NCBI RefSeq assembly: GCF_001613265.1 | Contig: NZ_BDCA01000001.1 | Span: 1-64,000, forward strand | DNA from: Nocardia vermiculata NBRC 100427 | Lineage (GTDB): Bacteria; Actinomycetota; Actinomycetes; Mycobacteriales; Mycobacteriaceae | Reading direction: 5' to 3' | DNA length: 64,000 bases | Part shown: positions 9,088 through 17,634 of the stretch, piece after piece | How the letters are laid out: each line of letters starts with the position of its first letter | Numbering within the stretch: the first letter of the stretch is position 1 | The notes under the pieces: model-generated | Told to the model about the DNA's origin: nothing | Database searches by the model: none | The model's input: the letters and a program-made list of their open reading frames with translations, nothing else | Made by a program: the position numbers and the translations under genes

Positions 9088-9811
9088 CACCGACGGCCGG
9101 CAGGAACGCGCACGTGCGCTGACCGTTACGAACCGTGCCGAAGACGGCGGCCAATACCGTGCCCGATCCGGTATCCACCGGAACTGCGCGCACTCCGCCG
9201 ACCGGCAACGCCGCCAGGAAGAACTCACGCACGGCCTGTTCGAAGGCCGGGCGCGCGACCGGCGGCAGATCGGCCGGAATCATGGACTCGATCACCTGCG
9301 TGAGAGGACCCATCGCCGCGAATCCACCCCGCCCGGTCGACACGTTGAACCAGGCCACCTGCATTCCGGTCGTGTCGGCACCGTCGGGTTCGAGTCCGTA
9401 GGGTACGAAGGCGAACATGGTCTGACCGGCGTGGACCGCGGACAGGTCCAGTCCGGGCACCGGCACGGCAAGCTTCGGCCAAGGTCCCGGCACTGCGCCG
9501 GCCAGTGCCGGCACCAGGCCGAGGGTGCTGCCGTCCTGACAGAACGCCGATACCGACGGATTCGCGAAGGGCTGGATCCCGAGGCGTTTCAGACCTTCCA
9601 CGGCCGTCTGGTAGGCACTCAGCAAATCGGCAGCGGCCACCGGATCCCGCTGCGTGGCCGCGGGGCCGGCGGCCGCGATCGCCGCTGCCGGATCGGAGGC
9701 CGCCCTGGCCGCAGGTGGCGCGGCCGTCGCAGTCGACGCACCGGCGAAGCCCACCGCACCCACGACGGTGAGCATCGAACACAGACGTACGAAACGGTCC
9801 ACCACGGCCAT
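9071..9811 (-). CDS. secreted protein of unknown function
   Basis: A 246-residue protein with a Sec-type signal peptide (basic MAVVDRFVRL, hydrophobic stretch, TATAA cleavage region about residue 30). An Ala-rich spacer precedes a globular domain of about 175 residues. ATG at 9811 has AGGAGA seven bases upstream. Two cysteines (SAFCQDGS and RTCAFLP) could form a disulfide joining the start and end of the domain. I do not recognise the family, though the style is common among nocardial secreted proteins. It converges on the glycosyltransferase and is tail-to-head with the MTHFR gene; no functional link is visible. Confidence 0.75.
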   Translation of the reverse strand: MAVVDRFVRLCSMLTVVGAVGFAGASTATAAPPAARAASDPAAAIAAAGPAATQRDPVAAADLLSAYQTAVEGLKRLGIQPFANPSVSAFCQDGSTLGLVPALAGAVPGPWPKLAVPVPGLDLSAVHAGQTMFAFVPYGLEPDGADTTGMQVAWFNVSTGRGGFAAMGPLTQVIESMIPADLPPVARPAFEQAVREFFLAALPVGGVRAVPVDTGSGTVLAAVFGTVRNGQRTCAFLPAVGVTEVP

Positions 9812-9973
9812 CGGAAGTCTCCTGCGTTCAGCGGAATGACACGCCGTCATCCGCACCTGGCCGGTCCGCCGGGCCGCACAGCCGTGACTCGGGGGCCTCC
9901 GCGTCGTCGCGGTGCAGGAGAGGGTACCGCGGCAGCCGGCGAATTCCCGGCACCTCGTCGGGTGAAACGCCGG

Positions 9974-10972
9974 TCAGGCGCTGACGACCGCCGGGGTCAC
10001 CGTATAACCCAGGTTGGTCAGCACCTCGGTGGTGGCGCGGGCGAAGTTCAGGGTGATGAAATGCAGGCAGGGCGCACCCTCGTCGATGAGCCGCTGCGCG
10101 ATCTCGGTCGCGATCTCGATGCCGACTTCACGCACCGCGGCGCGATTCGCCTCGGGATCCGCACCGGCGGCCCGGTCCAGCCGTCGCATCACCGACTCGG
10201 GCAGCGCGCGGCCCGACAGTTCCTCGGCACGCTGCACGGTGCGCAGCGAGGTGATCGGCATCAGCTCCGGGATGATCGGCTTGGCGCCCTGCTCGGGATC
10301 ACAGGCCGCGACCCGATCCCGCAGGCGCAGATAGTGTTCCACGTCGAAGAACATCTGCGTGATCGAATACTCGGCGCCCGCACGCAGTTTCGACACCAGG
10401 TAGCGGGTGTCGTGATCGAGGTCGGGAGATCGGTAGTGGCCCTGCGGGAACGAGGCGACACCGACATGGAAATCGCCGAGCTCGCACACCATGCGGACCA
10501 GTTCCTCGGCATATTCGACACCGTCGGGGTGTTTGCGCCACTCCCCGAGTGGATCGCCCGGCGGGTCACCACGCAGGACCAGCATGTTGCGAATTCCGGC
10601 GTCGGCATAACTCCCCACGATGGAGCGCAGTTCGGCCACACTATGCCCGACCGCGGTCAGGTGCGCGACCGTGAGCAGAGTGGTTTCGCGCGCCAGCTGT
10701 CCCGTGATGCGCGCGGTGCGATCGCGGGTGGAGCCGCCCGCACCGTAGGTCATGGAGACGAAGGCCGGATGCATGCGCTCGAACTCGCGGGCGGCACGCC
10801 ACAGCCGCGCCTCGGCGGCCTCGTCACGCGGCGGATTGAATTCCACCGAGAAGGGAACGGTTCCGTCGGGACGCCGCCCCAGCTGCCCGACCACGGACGG
10901 AGTTCCGGAAACCTGCGGCGTCCGGGAAGGTCGGCCAGGGGTCGATCGTCCCCGTACGTTGTCGAAACTCAC
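9974..10972 (-). CDS. metF: methylenetetrahydrofolate reductase family protein
   Basis: A 332-residue TIM-barrel protein of the MTHFR family. PFSVEFNPPRDEAAEARLW supplies the catalytic-type Glu at the start of the barrel. FVSMTYGAGGSTRDRT is the folate and flavin-side signature, and FFDVEHYLRLRDR and LNFARATTEVL fit later strands. It converts 5,10-methylene-THF to 5-methyl-THF for methionine synthesis. The position matches Rv2172c, the mycobacterial MTHFR. The 35 N-terminal residues are extra and Ser/Pro-rich. Single gene, divergent from the polyprenyl synthase across 441 bp. Confidence 0.92.
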   Translation of the reverse strand: MSFDNVRGRSTPGRPSRTPQVSGTPSVVGQLGRRPDGTVPFSVEFNPPRDEAAEARLWRAAREFERMHPAFVSMTYGAGGSTRDRTARITGQLARETTLLTVAHLTAVGHSVAELRSIVGSYADAGIRNMLVLRGDPPGDPLGEWRKHPDGVEYAEELVRMVCELGDFHVGVASFPQGHYRSPDLDHDTRYLVSKLRAGAEYSITQMFFDVEHYLRLRDRVAACDPEQGAKPIIPELMPITSLRTVQRAEELSGRALPESVMRRLDRAAGADPEANRAAVREVGIEIATEIAQRLIDEGAPCLHFITLNFARATTEVLTNLGYTVTPAVVSA

Positions 10973-11413
10973 CGCTCCAGTCTAGTAGGACAGCGGTAGC
11001 CCCCGGGCCGCCACGGTGCGGATGACCGGCCCGGACCGTGTGCCCTGCACCTGTCACCGCTGCGCTCGCGCGAGGTTGCCGTCGTCCTGCGATGCGCCGT
11101 GCGCCCCTCGGCGGGAAGACGCGCGCGCCGGAGGGCCGGGACGAGGCGCCCGGTGCCCGGGTGGATCCGCCAGGCGGCCGTGCGGTCCCGGTCACGGCGG
11201 TACTACTGGCGTGTCGGGTGGTGCGGACGACGCAGTAAGGTTCAGGTCGAGCGGGTGCCGTGTGGCGGACCGGTGTCGCGACTGCCCGGACCACAGCGGT
11301 CACCGATGCGATCGCCGGGGCGGCGGTATCCGCGGCCTCCGGCCATCGGCGGCACCCGTCGGCGCATCGGGCAGTGCCCGCGCGCCGATACGACGATCTA
11401 TCTGGAGGTTGCG
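10973..11413. other. intergenic region between metF and the polyprenyl synthase gene
   Basis: This 441-bp divergent region must hold promoters for both neighbours. I find no convincing gene, hairpin or operator in it. Open frames across it have shadow composition. The ribosome site of the downstream gene lies at 11404-11408. Confidence 0.5.
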
Positions 11414-12526
11414 TTGTCCGTTGGTCCGTCCGGCCCGGCGAATCCGGCGCCGAGCGACTCCGCGGCACTGGTGCACGCGGTCGAACAGGCCCTGACCCGA
11501 TTCTTCGACTCCCGTCGCGAGCTGGTTGCCGAACTGGGTCCGGTCTTCGTCTCGGCCACCACCGCGCTCGAGGAATTCGTCCTGCGCGGCGGGAAACGGA
11601 CCCGCCCGTCGTTCGCGTGGACCGGCTGGCTCGGCGCGGGTGGCGACCCGACCGGTCCGCACGCCGAGGCCGTGCTCACCGCCTGTTCGGCGCTGGAGCT
11701 GGTGCAGGCCTGCGCGCTGATCCACGACGACATCATCGACTCCTCCCGCACCCGCCGCGGCTTCCCGACCGTGCACGTGGATTTCGAGGACCGCCATCGG
11801 ACGCGCTCGTGGGGTGGCGATCCCGCTCATTTCGGTGCCAGTGTCGCCATTCTGGTCGGCGATCTCGCACTGACCTGGGCAGACGATATGGTCGCCGCAG
11901 CCGGGCTCGATCCCGCGGCCCGCGCCCGTTTCGCCGTGGTGTGGGCGGCGATGCGCACCGAGGTGATGGGCGGACAGCTGCTGGACGTACACGGGGAGGC
12001 CGGCGCCGACGATTCGGTCGCCGCCGCGCTGCGGATCAACCGCTACAAGACCGCCGCCTACACCGTCGAGCGCCCACTACATCTGGGGGCGGCGCTGGCC
12101 GGCGCGGACCCGGAACTGATTGCCGCCTATCGTGAGTTCGGCACCGATATCGGCATCGCCTTCCAGCTGCGCGACGATCTGCTCGGTGTCTTCGGGGATC
12201 CCGCCGTCACCGGTAAACCGTCCGGCGACGACCTGCGGGAAGGCAAACGCACGGTGCTGGTCGCCGAGGCGCTGCGCCGCGCCGACAGCACCGATCCGGA
12301 GGCCGCCCGCCGGTTGCGCACCTGCCTGGGCACCGATCTCGACGCCGAGCAGGTCACCGGCCTGCGTGAGATCATCACCGACCTGGGTGCCGTCGACGAT
12401 GTCGAGCGCCGCATCAGCGAACTCACCGAACGTGGGCTCACCGCGCTGGCGAGCAGTTCAGTCGCCCCGGACGCCGGCGCCCGGTTGCGCGCGATGGCGC
12501 TGGCCGCGACCAGGCGCGTCGCGTGA
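11414..12526 (+). CDS. polyprenyl (geranylgeranyl) diphosphate synthase, IdsA/CrtE type
   Basis: A 370-residue trans-prenyltransferase. The first Asp-rich motif is in ALIHDDIIDSSRTRRG and the second in FQLRDDLLGVFGD. GGKRTRPSFAW supplies the diphosphate-binding Lys/Arg. These form the Mg site that chain-extends IPP on allylic diphosphates. It corresponds in position to M. tuberculosis idsA2 (Rv2173). With crtI and crtB nearby it most likely makes C20 GGPP for phytoene. Start: TTG at 11414 with GGAGG five bases upstream; the next in-frame ATG or GTG would remove conserved sequence. Its stop overlaps the crtI GTG by 4 bp. Confidence 0.93.
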   Translation: MSVGPSGPANPAPSDSAALVHAVEQALTRFFDSRRELVAELGPVFVSATTALEEFVLRGGKRTRPSFAWTGWLGAGGDPTGPHAEAVLTACSALELVQACALIHDDIIDSSRTRRGFPTVHVDFEDRHRTRSWGGDPAHFGASVAILVGDLALTWADDMVAAAGLDPAARARFAVVWAAMRTEVMGGQLLDVHGEAGADDSVAAALRINRYKTAAYTVERPLHLGAALAGADPELIAAYREFGTDIGIAFQLRDDLLGVFGDPAVTGKPSGDDLREGKRTVLVAEALRRADSTDPEAARRLRTCLGTDLDAEQVTGLREIITDLGAVDDVERRISELTERGLTALASSSVAPDAGARLRAMALAATRRVA

Positions 12527-14100
12527 GAACCGTCGCCGGCCGCTGCGATCGCATCGTCGTCGTCGGCGCTGGACTGTCGGGGCTGGCCGCAGCCCTGTAC
12601 TTGGTCGGGGCCGGCCGCACGGTCACCCTGCTCGAACGCGACGATCATCCGGGCGGGCGGGTCGGGCTCTACCGCGGCGCCGACTACGAGATCGACTCCG
12701 GCGCCACGATTCTCACCCTGCCCGCACTGCTGGAGGAGACGCTCGCCGCGGTCGGCTCCGGATTCGCCGATCACGATCTGCGCATTCACCGGCTGGATCC
12801 GGCTTATCAGGCGCGTTTCGCCGACGGTTCGGTCGTCGGGGTGTACTCGGATGCGGAGCGGATGGCCGCGGAGGTGCGCCGGGCCTGCGGTCCGGCGCAG
12901 GCGCAGCGCTATCTGGAACTGCGCGCGTGGCTCGCGCAGATCTACACCGCCGCCTACGACGAGTTCATGGACACCAATTTCGACTCGCCACTGGATATGG
13001 TGCGGATCCCCGCCAAGCGGGCCGCGCTGTGGGATCTGGTGCGCCTGGGCGCCTTCGGCCGCCTGGGTCCGCGGGTGCAGCGCATCCTCGGTGACGACCG
13101 GCTCGCGCGGCTGTTCACCTTCCAGGCCCTCTACGCCGGAACGGCGCCCGCGCAGGCCTTGGCGGTCTACGGCGCGATCCCCCATATGGACACCTCACTC
13201 GGCGTCTACTTCCCGATCGGCGGAATGCGCGCGATCACCGCAGCACTCGCCGCCGCCTTCACCGGCGCGGGCGGGCGACTGGAGCTCGACAGCGAGGTCA
13301 CCGGCATCGACTACACCAACGGATGCGCCCGGCGGGTCCGGACCGCGGACGGACGGGCTTTCGACTGTGACGCGGTCGTACTCACCGCCGACCTCGGCTC
13401 ACTCGCCGGCTTCGGCATCCGCCGCCGGCGCCCGCTGCGAGCGGCACCGTCGGCGGTCGTCGCGCACGGAACCGTCCCGGCCACGGTCGCACAGCGCTGG
13501 CCGGTGCAGGCCCATCACACCATCGACTTCGGGCAGGCGTGGACTCGCACCTTCACCGAGATCGCGGCCCGTCCCGGTCGCGGGCGATTGATGAGCGACC
13601 CGTCGCTGCTGCTCACCCGGCCCGCACTCACCGACCCCGGCCAGTTCGTCGACCGCGCCGACGGTCGTCACGAACCGCTGTCACTGCTGGCGCCGTGCCC
13701 GAATCTCGAAGCTGCCGCACTGGATTGGCCCCGCTTGGCGCCGGGATATCTCCGCGAGACGCTGCAGACCCTGGAACACCGCGGGTACCACGGAATCGCC
13801 GACCATTTCACCGTCGACCACCTCGACACGCCGCAGACGTGGGCCGATCGCGGAATGCTGGCCGGTACCCCGTTCGCGGCAGCCCACCTGTTCCGGCAGA
13901 CCGGACCGTTCCGCACCCGCAACCTGGGCCGCACCCCCGCCAATGTGGTATTGGCCGGATGTGGCACCACACCGGGCGTCGGAGTTCCCACCACACTGCT
14001 GTCGGGGAAGCTGGCGGCCGCGCGCATCACCGGCGAGTTCCGGCACGCCACCGGCTCCGCCGCGCCGACCGGCGCGCTAGGGTTGCCGGCAACCCATTAA
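12523..14100 (+). CDS. crtI: phytoene desaturase CrtI
   Basis: A 525-residue FAD-dependent desaturase. The N-terminal Rossmann motif IVVVGAGLSGLAAALYL, then LLERDDHPGGRVG, then the CrtI-type EIDSGATILTLP are all present. The C-terminal FAD motif is NVVLAGCGTTPGVGVPTTLL. It introduces double bonds into phytoene on the way to lycopene. GTG at 12523 overlaps the prenyl synthase stop (GTGA), so the two are coupled. The usual bacterial C-terminus (G.GT.PG.G.P) is intact. The number of desaturation steps cannot be told from sequence. Confidence 0.94.
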   Translation: MRTVAGRCDRIVVVGAGLSGLAAALYLVGAGRTVTLLERDDHPGGRVGLYRGADYEIDSGATILTLPALLEETLAAVGSGFADHDLRIHRLDPAYQARFADGSVVGVYSDAERMAAEVRRACGPAQAQRYLELRAWLAQIYTAAYDEFMDTNFDSPLDMVRIPAKRAALWDLVRLGAFGRLGPRVQRILGDDRLARLFTFQALYAGTAPAQALAVYGAIPHMDTSLGVYFPIGGMRAITAALAAAFTGAGGRLELDSEVTGIDYTNGCARRVRTADGRAFDCDAVVLTADLGSLAGFGIRRRRPLRAAPSAVVAHGTVPATVAQRWPVQAHHTIDFGQAWTRTFTEIAARPGRGRLMSDPSLLLTRPALTDPGQFVDRADGRHEPLSLLAPCPNLEAAALDWPRLAPGYLRETLQTLEHRGYHGIADHFTVDHLDTPQTWADRGMLAGTPFAAAHLFRQTGPFRTRNLGRTPANVVLAGCGTTPGVGVPTTLLSGKLAAARITGEFRHATGSAAPTGALGLPATH

Positions 14101-14169
14101 ACTGGCCCGCGACCGAACCACCTTGCGGCGCTCCGCACCGCACCGACATTCCCGGGGGGAAGACGAACC

Positions 14170-15828
14170 ATGCCGACCCCCGATATGGACATCGCACCTG
14201 TGACAGCGTCTGTGAGCACCGCGGTTACCTCGCCACCAGCTACCGGCACGCCGGAGCCCGGCCCGGCCGCGCACACCGCGCGCTGGTGGGTTCGGTGGGC
14301 CGGGGACTTCTTCCGCAGCCCCGAAGGCCATGCCGCACTGCTCGGTTTCTGGGGCGCGTTCATGATCACCTTCGGCGGTCTCGGCGCCGGCGCGGTGCGA
14401 CGCAACGATCCACTCCTGGAAGCCGCACACCTGTCCTGGCTGCGCTTCGGCCACGGCTACGCGCTGGCCACCATCGTGGTGTGGCTGGGTGTCCTGGCGA
14501 TGATCATCGCCTGGGTCCGGCTGGGGCGCATCACCATCGGCTTCGGTTCCGCCCGCGCCGATCGCCCCGCGAGCACCGTCACACTCAACGAGTTACGCGT
14601 CATCGTCGGGCTGTGGGTACTGCCGCTGCTGTTCTCGGTACCGATGTTCAGCCAGGACGCGTACTCGTATCTGGCCCAGGGCGCCCTGCTGCGCGACGGT
14701 TTCGACCCCTACAGCGTCGGCCCGGTCGTCAATCCCGGTGTGCTGCTGGACAATGTCAGCCCGGTCTGGACCACGACGACCGCGCCCTACGGTCCGCTGT
14801 TCCTGCTCATGGGCCGGGCGATCACCAGCGTCACCGGTGACAACGTCGTGGCCGGAACCATCGCCCTGCGCCTGGTCATGCTGCCCGGGCTCGCGCTGAT
14901 GATGTGGGCCGTGCCGTACATGACCAAACATCTCGGCGGTAAGCCCACCGTCGCGCTCTGGCTGGCCGTGCTCAATCCACTGGTGCTGATCCATCTGATC
15001 GGCGGCGTGCACAACGAAGTACTGATGGTCGGCCTGATGGCGGCCGGTATCGCCCTGGTCCTGGAGCGCCATCACGTGGCCGGCATCGTGGTGGTGGCGA
15101 TCGGTGTGGCGATCAAGGCCACTGCCGGTGTGGCACTGCCGTTCCTGGTGTGGATCTGGATGATTCACGAGCGCGAACGGCGGGCCGCCGAGAACGAGGG
15201 CCCGCTGCCGCATCCGGTCCGCACCTTCCTCAAGATCGGCAGTCTCGGCGTATCGGTGTTCGCGGTGGTATTCGTGGCCGCCACGGCCGCTGCCGGTGTC
15301 GGCATCGGCTGGCTGACCGCGCTGTCCGGTTCGAAGAAGATCATCAACTGGTTGTCGCTGCCGACGGTGATGGCACACATCACCACCTGGGTCACACCAC
15401 TGAATCTGGGTTCGGTGCTGGAGTGGACCCGCGGTCTGTGCGGTGTGGCACTGATGGTGATCCTGGTGTGGACCTGGTGGAAGTACAAGAAGACCGAACG
15501 TGCGGCCGTGATGGGCATCCTCATCGCCTTCGTCGCGATCGTGATCCTCTCCCCGGCCGCGCTGCCCTGGTACTACTCGTGGCCGCTGGCGCTGGCCGCC
15601 GGCTTCGCCATGTCCACCACCACACTCATGGTGCTGGTGGGGTTGTGTACCTGGCTGATGCTGGTCTTCCAGCCGGGCGGTTCCATCGGTCTCTACAACA
15701 TCTGGCATGTCGCGGCGGCGACCTTCGTCGCAGTGGTGGCGGCGTTGTCCCTGCGCAAGGTGGATCCGCTGCGGTTACGTGCCGATTCGGCCAGAAACCG
15801 AACCGACGCGGCCAGAACCAGACCATGA
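14170..15828 (+). CDS. mptA: alpha-(1->6)-mannopyranosyltransferase MptA
   Basis: A 552-residue polytopic GT-C glycosyltransferase with about a dozen membrane helices. The first extracytoplasmic loop carries SQDAYSYLAQGALLRDGFDP, the acidic acceptor/donor motif of the MptA/MptB family. It adds alpha-1,6-mannose from polyprenyl phosphomannose to the lipomannan backbone outside the membrane. The position next to the idsA2-like gene is that of Rv2174 (mptA), which favours MptA over MptB. ATG at 14170 follows GGGGGGAAG. It lies between crtI and crtB and its stop overlaps the crtB start by 4 bp. Confidence 0.9.
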   Translation: MPTPDMDIAPVTASVSTAVTSPPATGTPEPGPAAHTARWWVRWAGDFFRSPEGHAALLGFWGAFMITFGGLGAGAVRRNDPLLEAAHLSWLRFGHGYALATIVVWLGVLAMIIAWVRLGRITIGFGSARADRPASTVTLNELRVIVGLWVLPLLFSVPMFSQDAYSYLAQGALLRDGFDPYSVGPVVNPGVLLDNVSPVWTTTTAPYGPLFLLMGRAITSVTGDNVVAGTIALRLVMLPGLALMMWAVPYMTKHLGGKPTVALWLAVLNPLVLIHLIGGVHNEVLMVGLMAAGIALVLERHHVAGIVVVAIGVAIKATAGVALPFLVWIWMIHERERRAAENEGPLPHPVRTFLKIGSLGVSVFAVVFVAATAAAGVGIGWLTALSGSKKIINWLSLPTVMAHITTWVTPLNLGSVLEWTRGLCGVALMVILVWTWWKYKKTERAAVMGILIAFVAIVILSPAALPWYYSWPLALAAGFAMSTTTLMVLVGLCTWLMLVFQPGGSIGLYNIWHVAAATFVAVVAALSLRKVDPLRLRADSARNRTDAARTRP

Positions 15829-17054
15829 GGACCCGCGGCACCACCGCCGAATCAGCCGCCGCATACCGGCACTGCCAGGCGATTGCCGCAGCACACGGCC
15901 GCACCTACTACCTCGCCACCCGCCTGCTGTCCCCGCCGCGCCGGACCGCGGTGCACGCGCTGTACGCCTTCGCGCGGACCGTCGACGACATCGTGGATCA
16001 TGCCGAGGACCTCGTGGACCGGGCCGGCGATCGCGGCGCCCCGGGCCGGCGACGGGCATCCGCCGCCGGCGCAAGACCGGTGATCCACGGCGTGCCGACG
16101 GGTGCCGTCACAGTCGCGTCCCGCGCTGTCGGACCGGTGCCGGGTGCTGTCGCAGTGGGATCGGGCGCCGGCGCAGTGGCAGCCGTGGGCCGCGGCGCAC
16201 CGGCGGCGGGCGCTGTCGGGGTACTCGACGCACTCGCCGGGCCGGCCCCGGTGCGGGCCCGGCTCGACGCCATCGAACAGCAGGTGCGTGACGCGTTCGC
16301 CGGTGTTCCCGGCTCGAGCCGGTGCGGTGCCGACGACTGTTCCGGTGCCGAGGCCGAGACCGGATCGGGCATTCGAACGGCACCCGCCCGCCACGCTGTC
16401 AGCGACCCGGTACTGACAGCGCTGGCCGATACCGTGGCCCGCTACCGGATCGCGCCCGAGCACTTCTGGGCGTTCCTGCATGCGATGCGCATGGATGTGC
16501 CCGGCGGACCGGAATTTCGCGACCGGTACGCCGATATGGCGCAGCTGCGGGAGTACATGCACGGCTCGGCCGCGGTGATCGGCCTGCAACTGTTGCCGGT
16601 ACTCGGCACCGTCGTTCCGATCGCCGAGGCCGAACCCGCGGCGGCAGCCCTCGGTGAGGCCTTCCAGCTCACCAATTTCCTGCGCGATGTCGCCGAGGAT
16701 CTCGACCGGGGGCGGATCTACCTACCGGCCGACGAACTCGCGGCCTTCGGGGTGGACGAGGAACTGCTGGCGTACTGCCGGCGGACCAGGCGCACCGAGG
16801 CCCGGGTGCGACGCGCCCTCGCGCATCTGATCGCCACCAACCGCGCGCTCTATCGCAGCGCCGACGCCGGCATCGGCCTGCTGCAGCCGCGGGTTCGACC
16901 GGCTATCCGCACCGCGGCAGTGCTGTACGCGGACATTCTCACCGAGATCGAACGCAGCGGTTATGCGGTATTCGACCGCCGCGCGCGAGTTCCGCGCCGG
17001 CGCCGGTTACTGGTCGCGGCCGCCCAGGCCTGCTCCGAGTTGCGTCGAGCCTGA
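15825..17054 (+). CDS. crtB: phytoene synthase CrtB with large internal insertion
   Basis: A 409-residue squalene/phytoene synthase. The first Asp-rich motif DDIVD is at residues 54-58; the second, NFLRDVAEDLDRGRIYLP, is near 284-300. Both bind Mg-diphosphate for head-to-head condensation of two GGPP. Known bacterial CrtB proteins are near 300-310 residues. The excess comes from two low-complexity blocks, about residues 66-143 and 163-190, rich in Ala, Gly, Val and Pro, between the first motif and the conserved DPVLTALADTVARY helix. ATG overlaps the mptA stop (ATGA). The catalytic core looks intact. Confidence 0.92.
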   Translation: MRTRGTTAESAAAYRHCQAIAAAHGRTYYLATRLLSPPRRTAVHALYAFARTVDDIVDHAEDLVDRAGDRGAPGRRRASAAGARPVIHGVPTGAVTVASRAVGPVPGAVAVGSGAGAVAAVGRGAPAAGAVGVLDALAGPAPVRARLDAIEQQVRDAFAGVPGSSRCGADDCSGAEAETGSGIRTAPARHAVSDPVLTALADTVARYRIAPEHFWAFLHAMRMDVPGGPEFRDRYADMAQLREYMHGSAAVIGLQLLPVLGTVVPIAEAEPAAAALGEAFQLTNFLRDVAEDLDRGRIYLPADELAAFGVDEELLAYCRRTRRTEARVRRALAHLIATNRALYRSADAGIGLLQPRVRPAIRTAAVLYADILTEIERSGYAVFDRRARVPRRRRLLVAAAQACSELRRA

Positions 17055-17110
17055 TCACACGCCGGGCGCCTCGCAACATCTCCCTGGCGGTCGTCGCGGC
17101 GGGGGCGGCC

Positions 17111-17479
17111 TCAGAACGGTTCGGCGGCGGCGCGGCGGACCACTTCGCGGGCCAGGTGACCGTGGATGGCGTCGATGGGCCGGCCGGGCAGCGAGTCGTC
17201 CTCGGCGTAGATCCACTCGAGGATTTCCTCGTCGGAATACTTCGAATCGCGCATCACCGTGATGAGGCCGGGCAGAGTTTTGACCACCGCGCCCGAGGAG
17301 TCGAAGAAATCCGCGGGAATTCCGGCGATACCGGCTCGGCGAATCGCGATCAACTGGTGGTCGCGCAGCATCTGATGCACTCTGGTCACGGCGATACCGA
17401 GCTGGTCGGCCACATCCGGCAACGGGAGCAGGGTGACCGACTCGGGAACGACATCGTTGCTGCAGGGAAATGCACTCAC
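17111..17479 (-). CDS. Rv2175c-like winged-helix DNA-binding protein
   Basis: A 122-residue protein with an N-terminal helix-turn-helix (PLPDVADQLGIAVTRVHQML). The second domain includes VKTLPGLITVMRDSKYSDEE and the C-terminal RPIDAIHGHLAREVVRR. This matches M. tuberculosis Rv2175c, a DNA-binding protein phosphorylated by PknL, and it is divergent from pknL here as there. Start is uncertain: GTG at 17479 gives the family-like N-terminus, while ATG at 17551 adds 24 residues. Neither has a clear ribosome site. Converges with crtB. Confidence 0.87.
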   Translation of the reverse strand: MSAFPCSNDVVPESVTLLPLPDVADQLGIAVTRVHQMLRDHQLIAIRRAGIAGIPADFFDSSGAVVKTLPGLITVMRDSKYSDEEILEWIYAEDDSLPGRPIDAIHGHLAREVVRRAAAEPF

Positions 17480-17634
17480 CCACGCAACGGTAGTCCGTCG
17501 CCCTCCGGATACGGCGTACGCCTGCGTTCCACGCCAGGGTAAGGACGTCATAAGCGGGTTGACGGTGCGCGCCTATACGATCGGTGGTGCCGTCTCGGGG
17601 GCGGTGACATGAGTGGATCTCGAAAGGATTGCAG

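Noticed and set aside
13539..14840. 433-codon plus-strand frame over crtI and mptA
   Set aside because: Composition (Arg/His/Pro-rich) is typical of a GC-rich out-of-frame shadow, and crtI and mptA are certain.
3466..17054. Carotenoid region as a horizontally acquired island
   Set aside because: No integrase, repeat, tRNA or composition shift; the genes interleave and overlap with core genes, which fits inheritance better.
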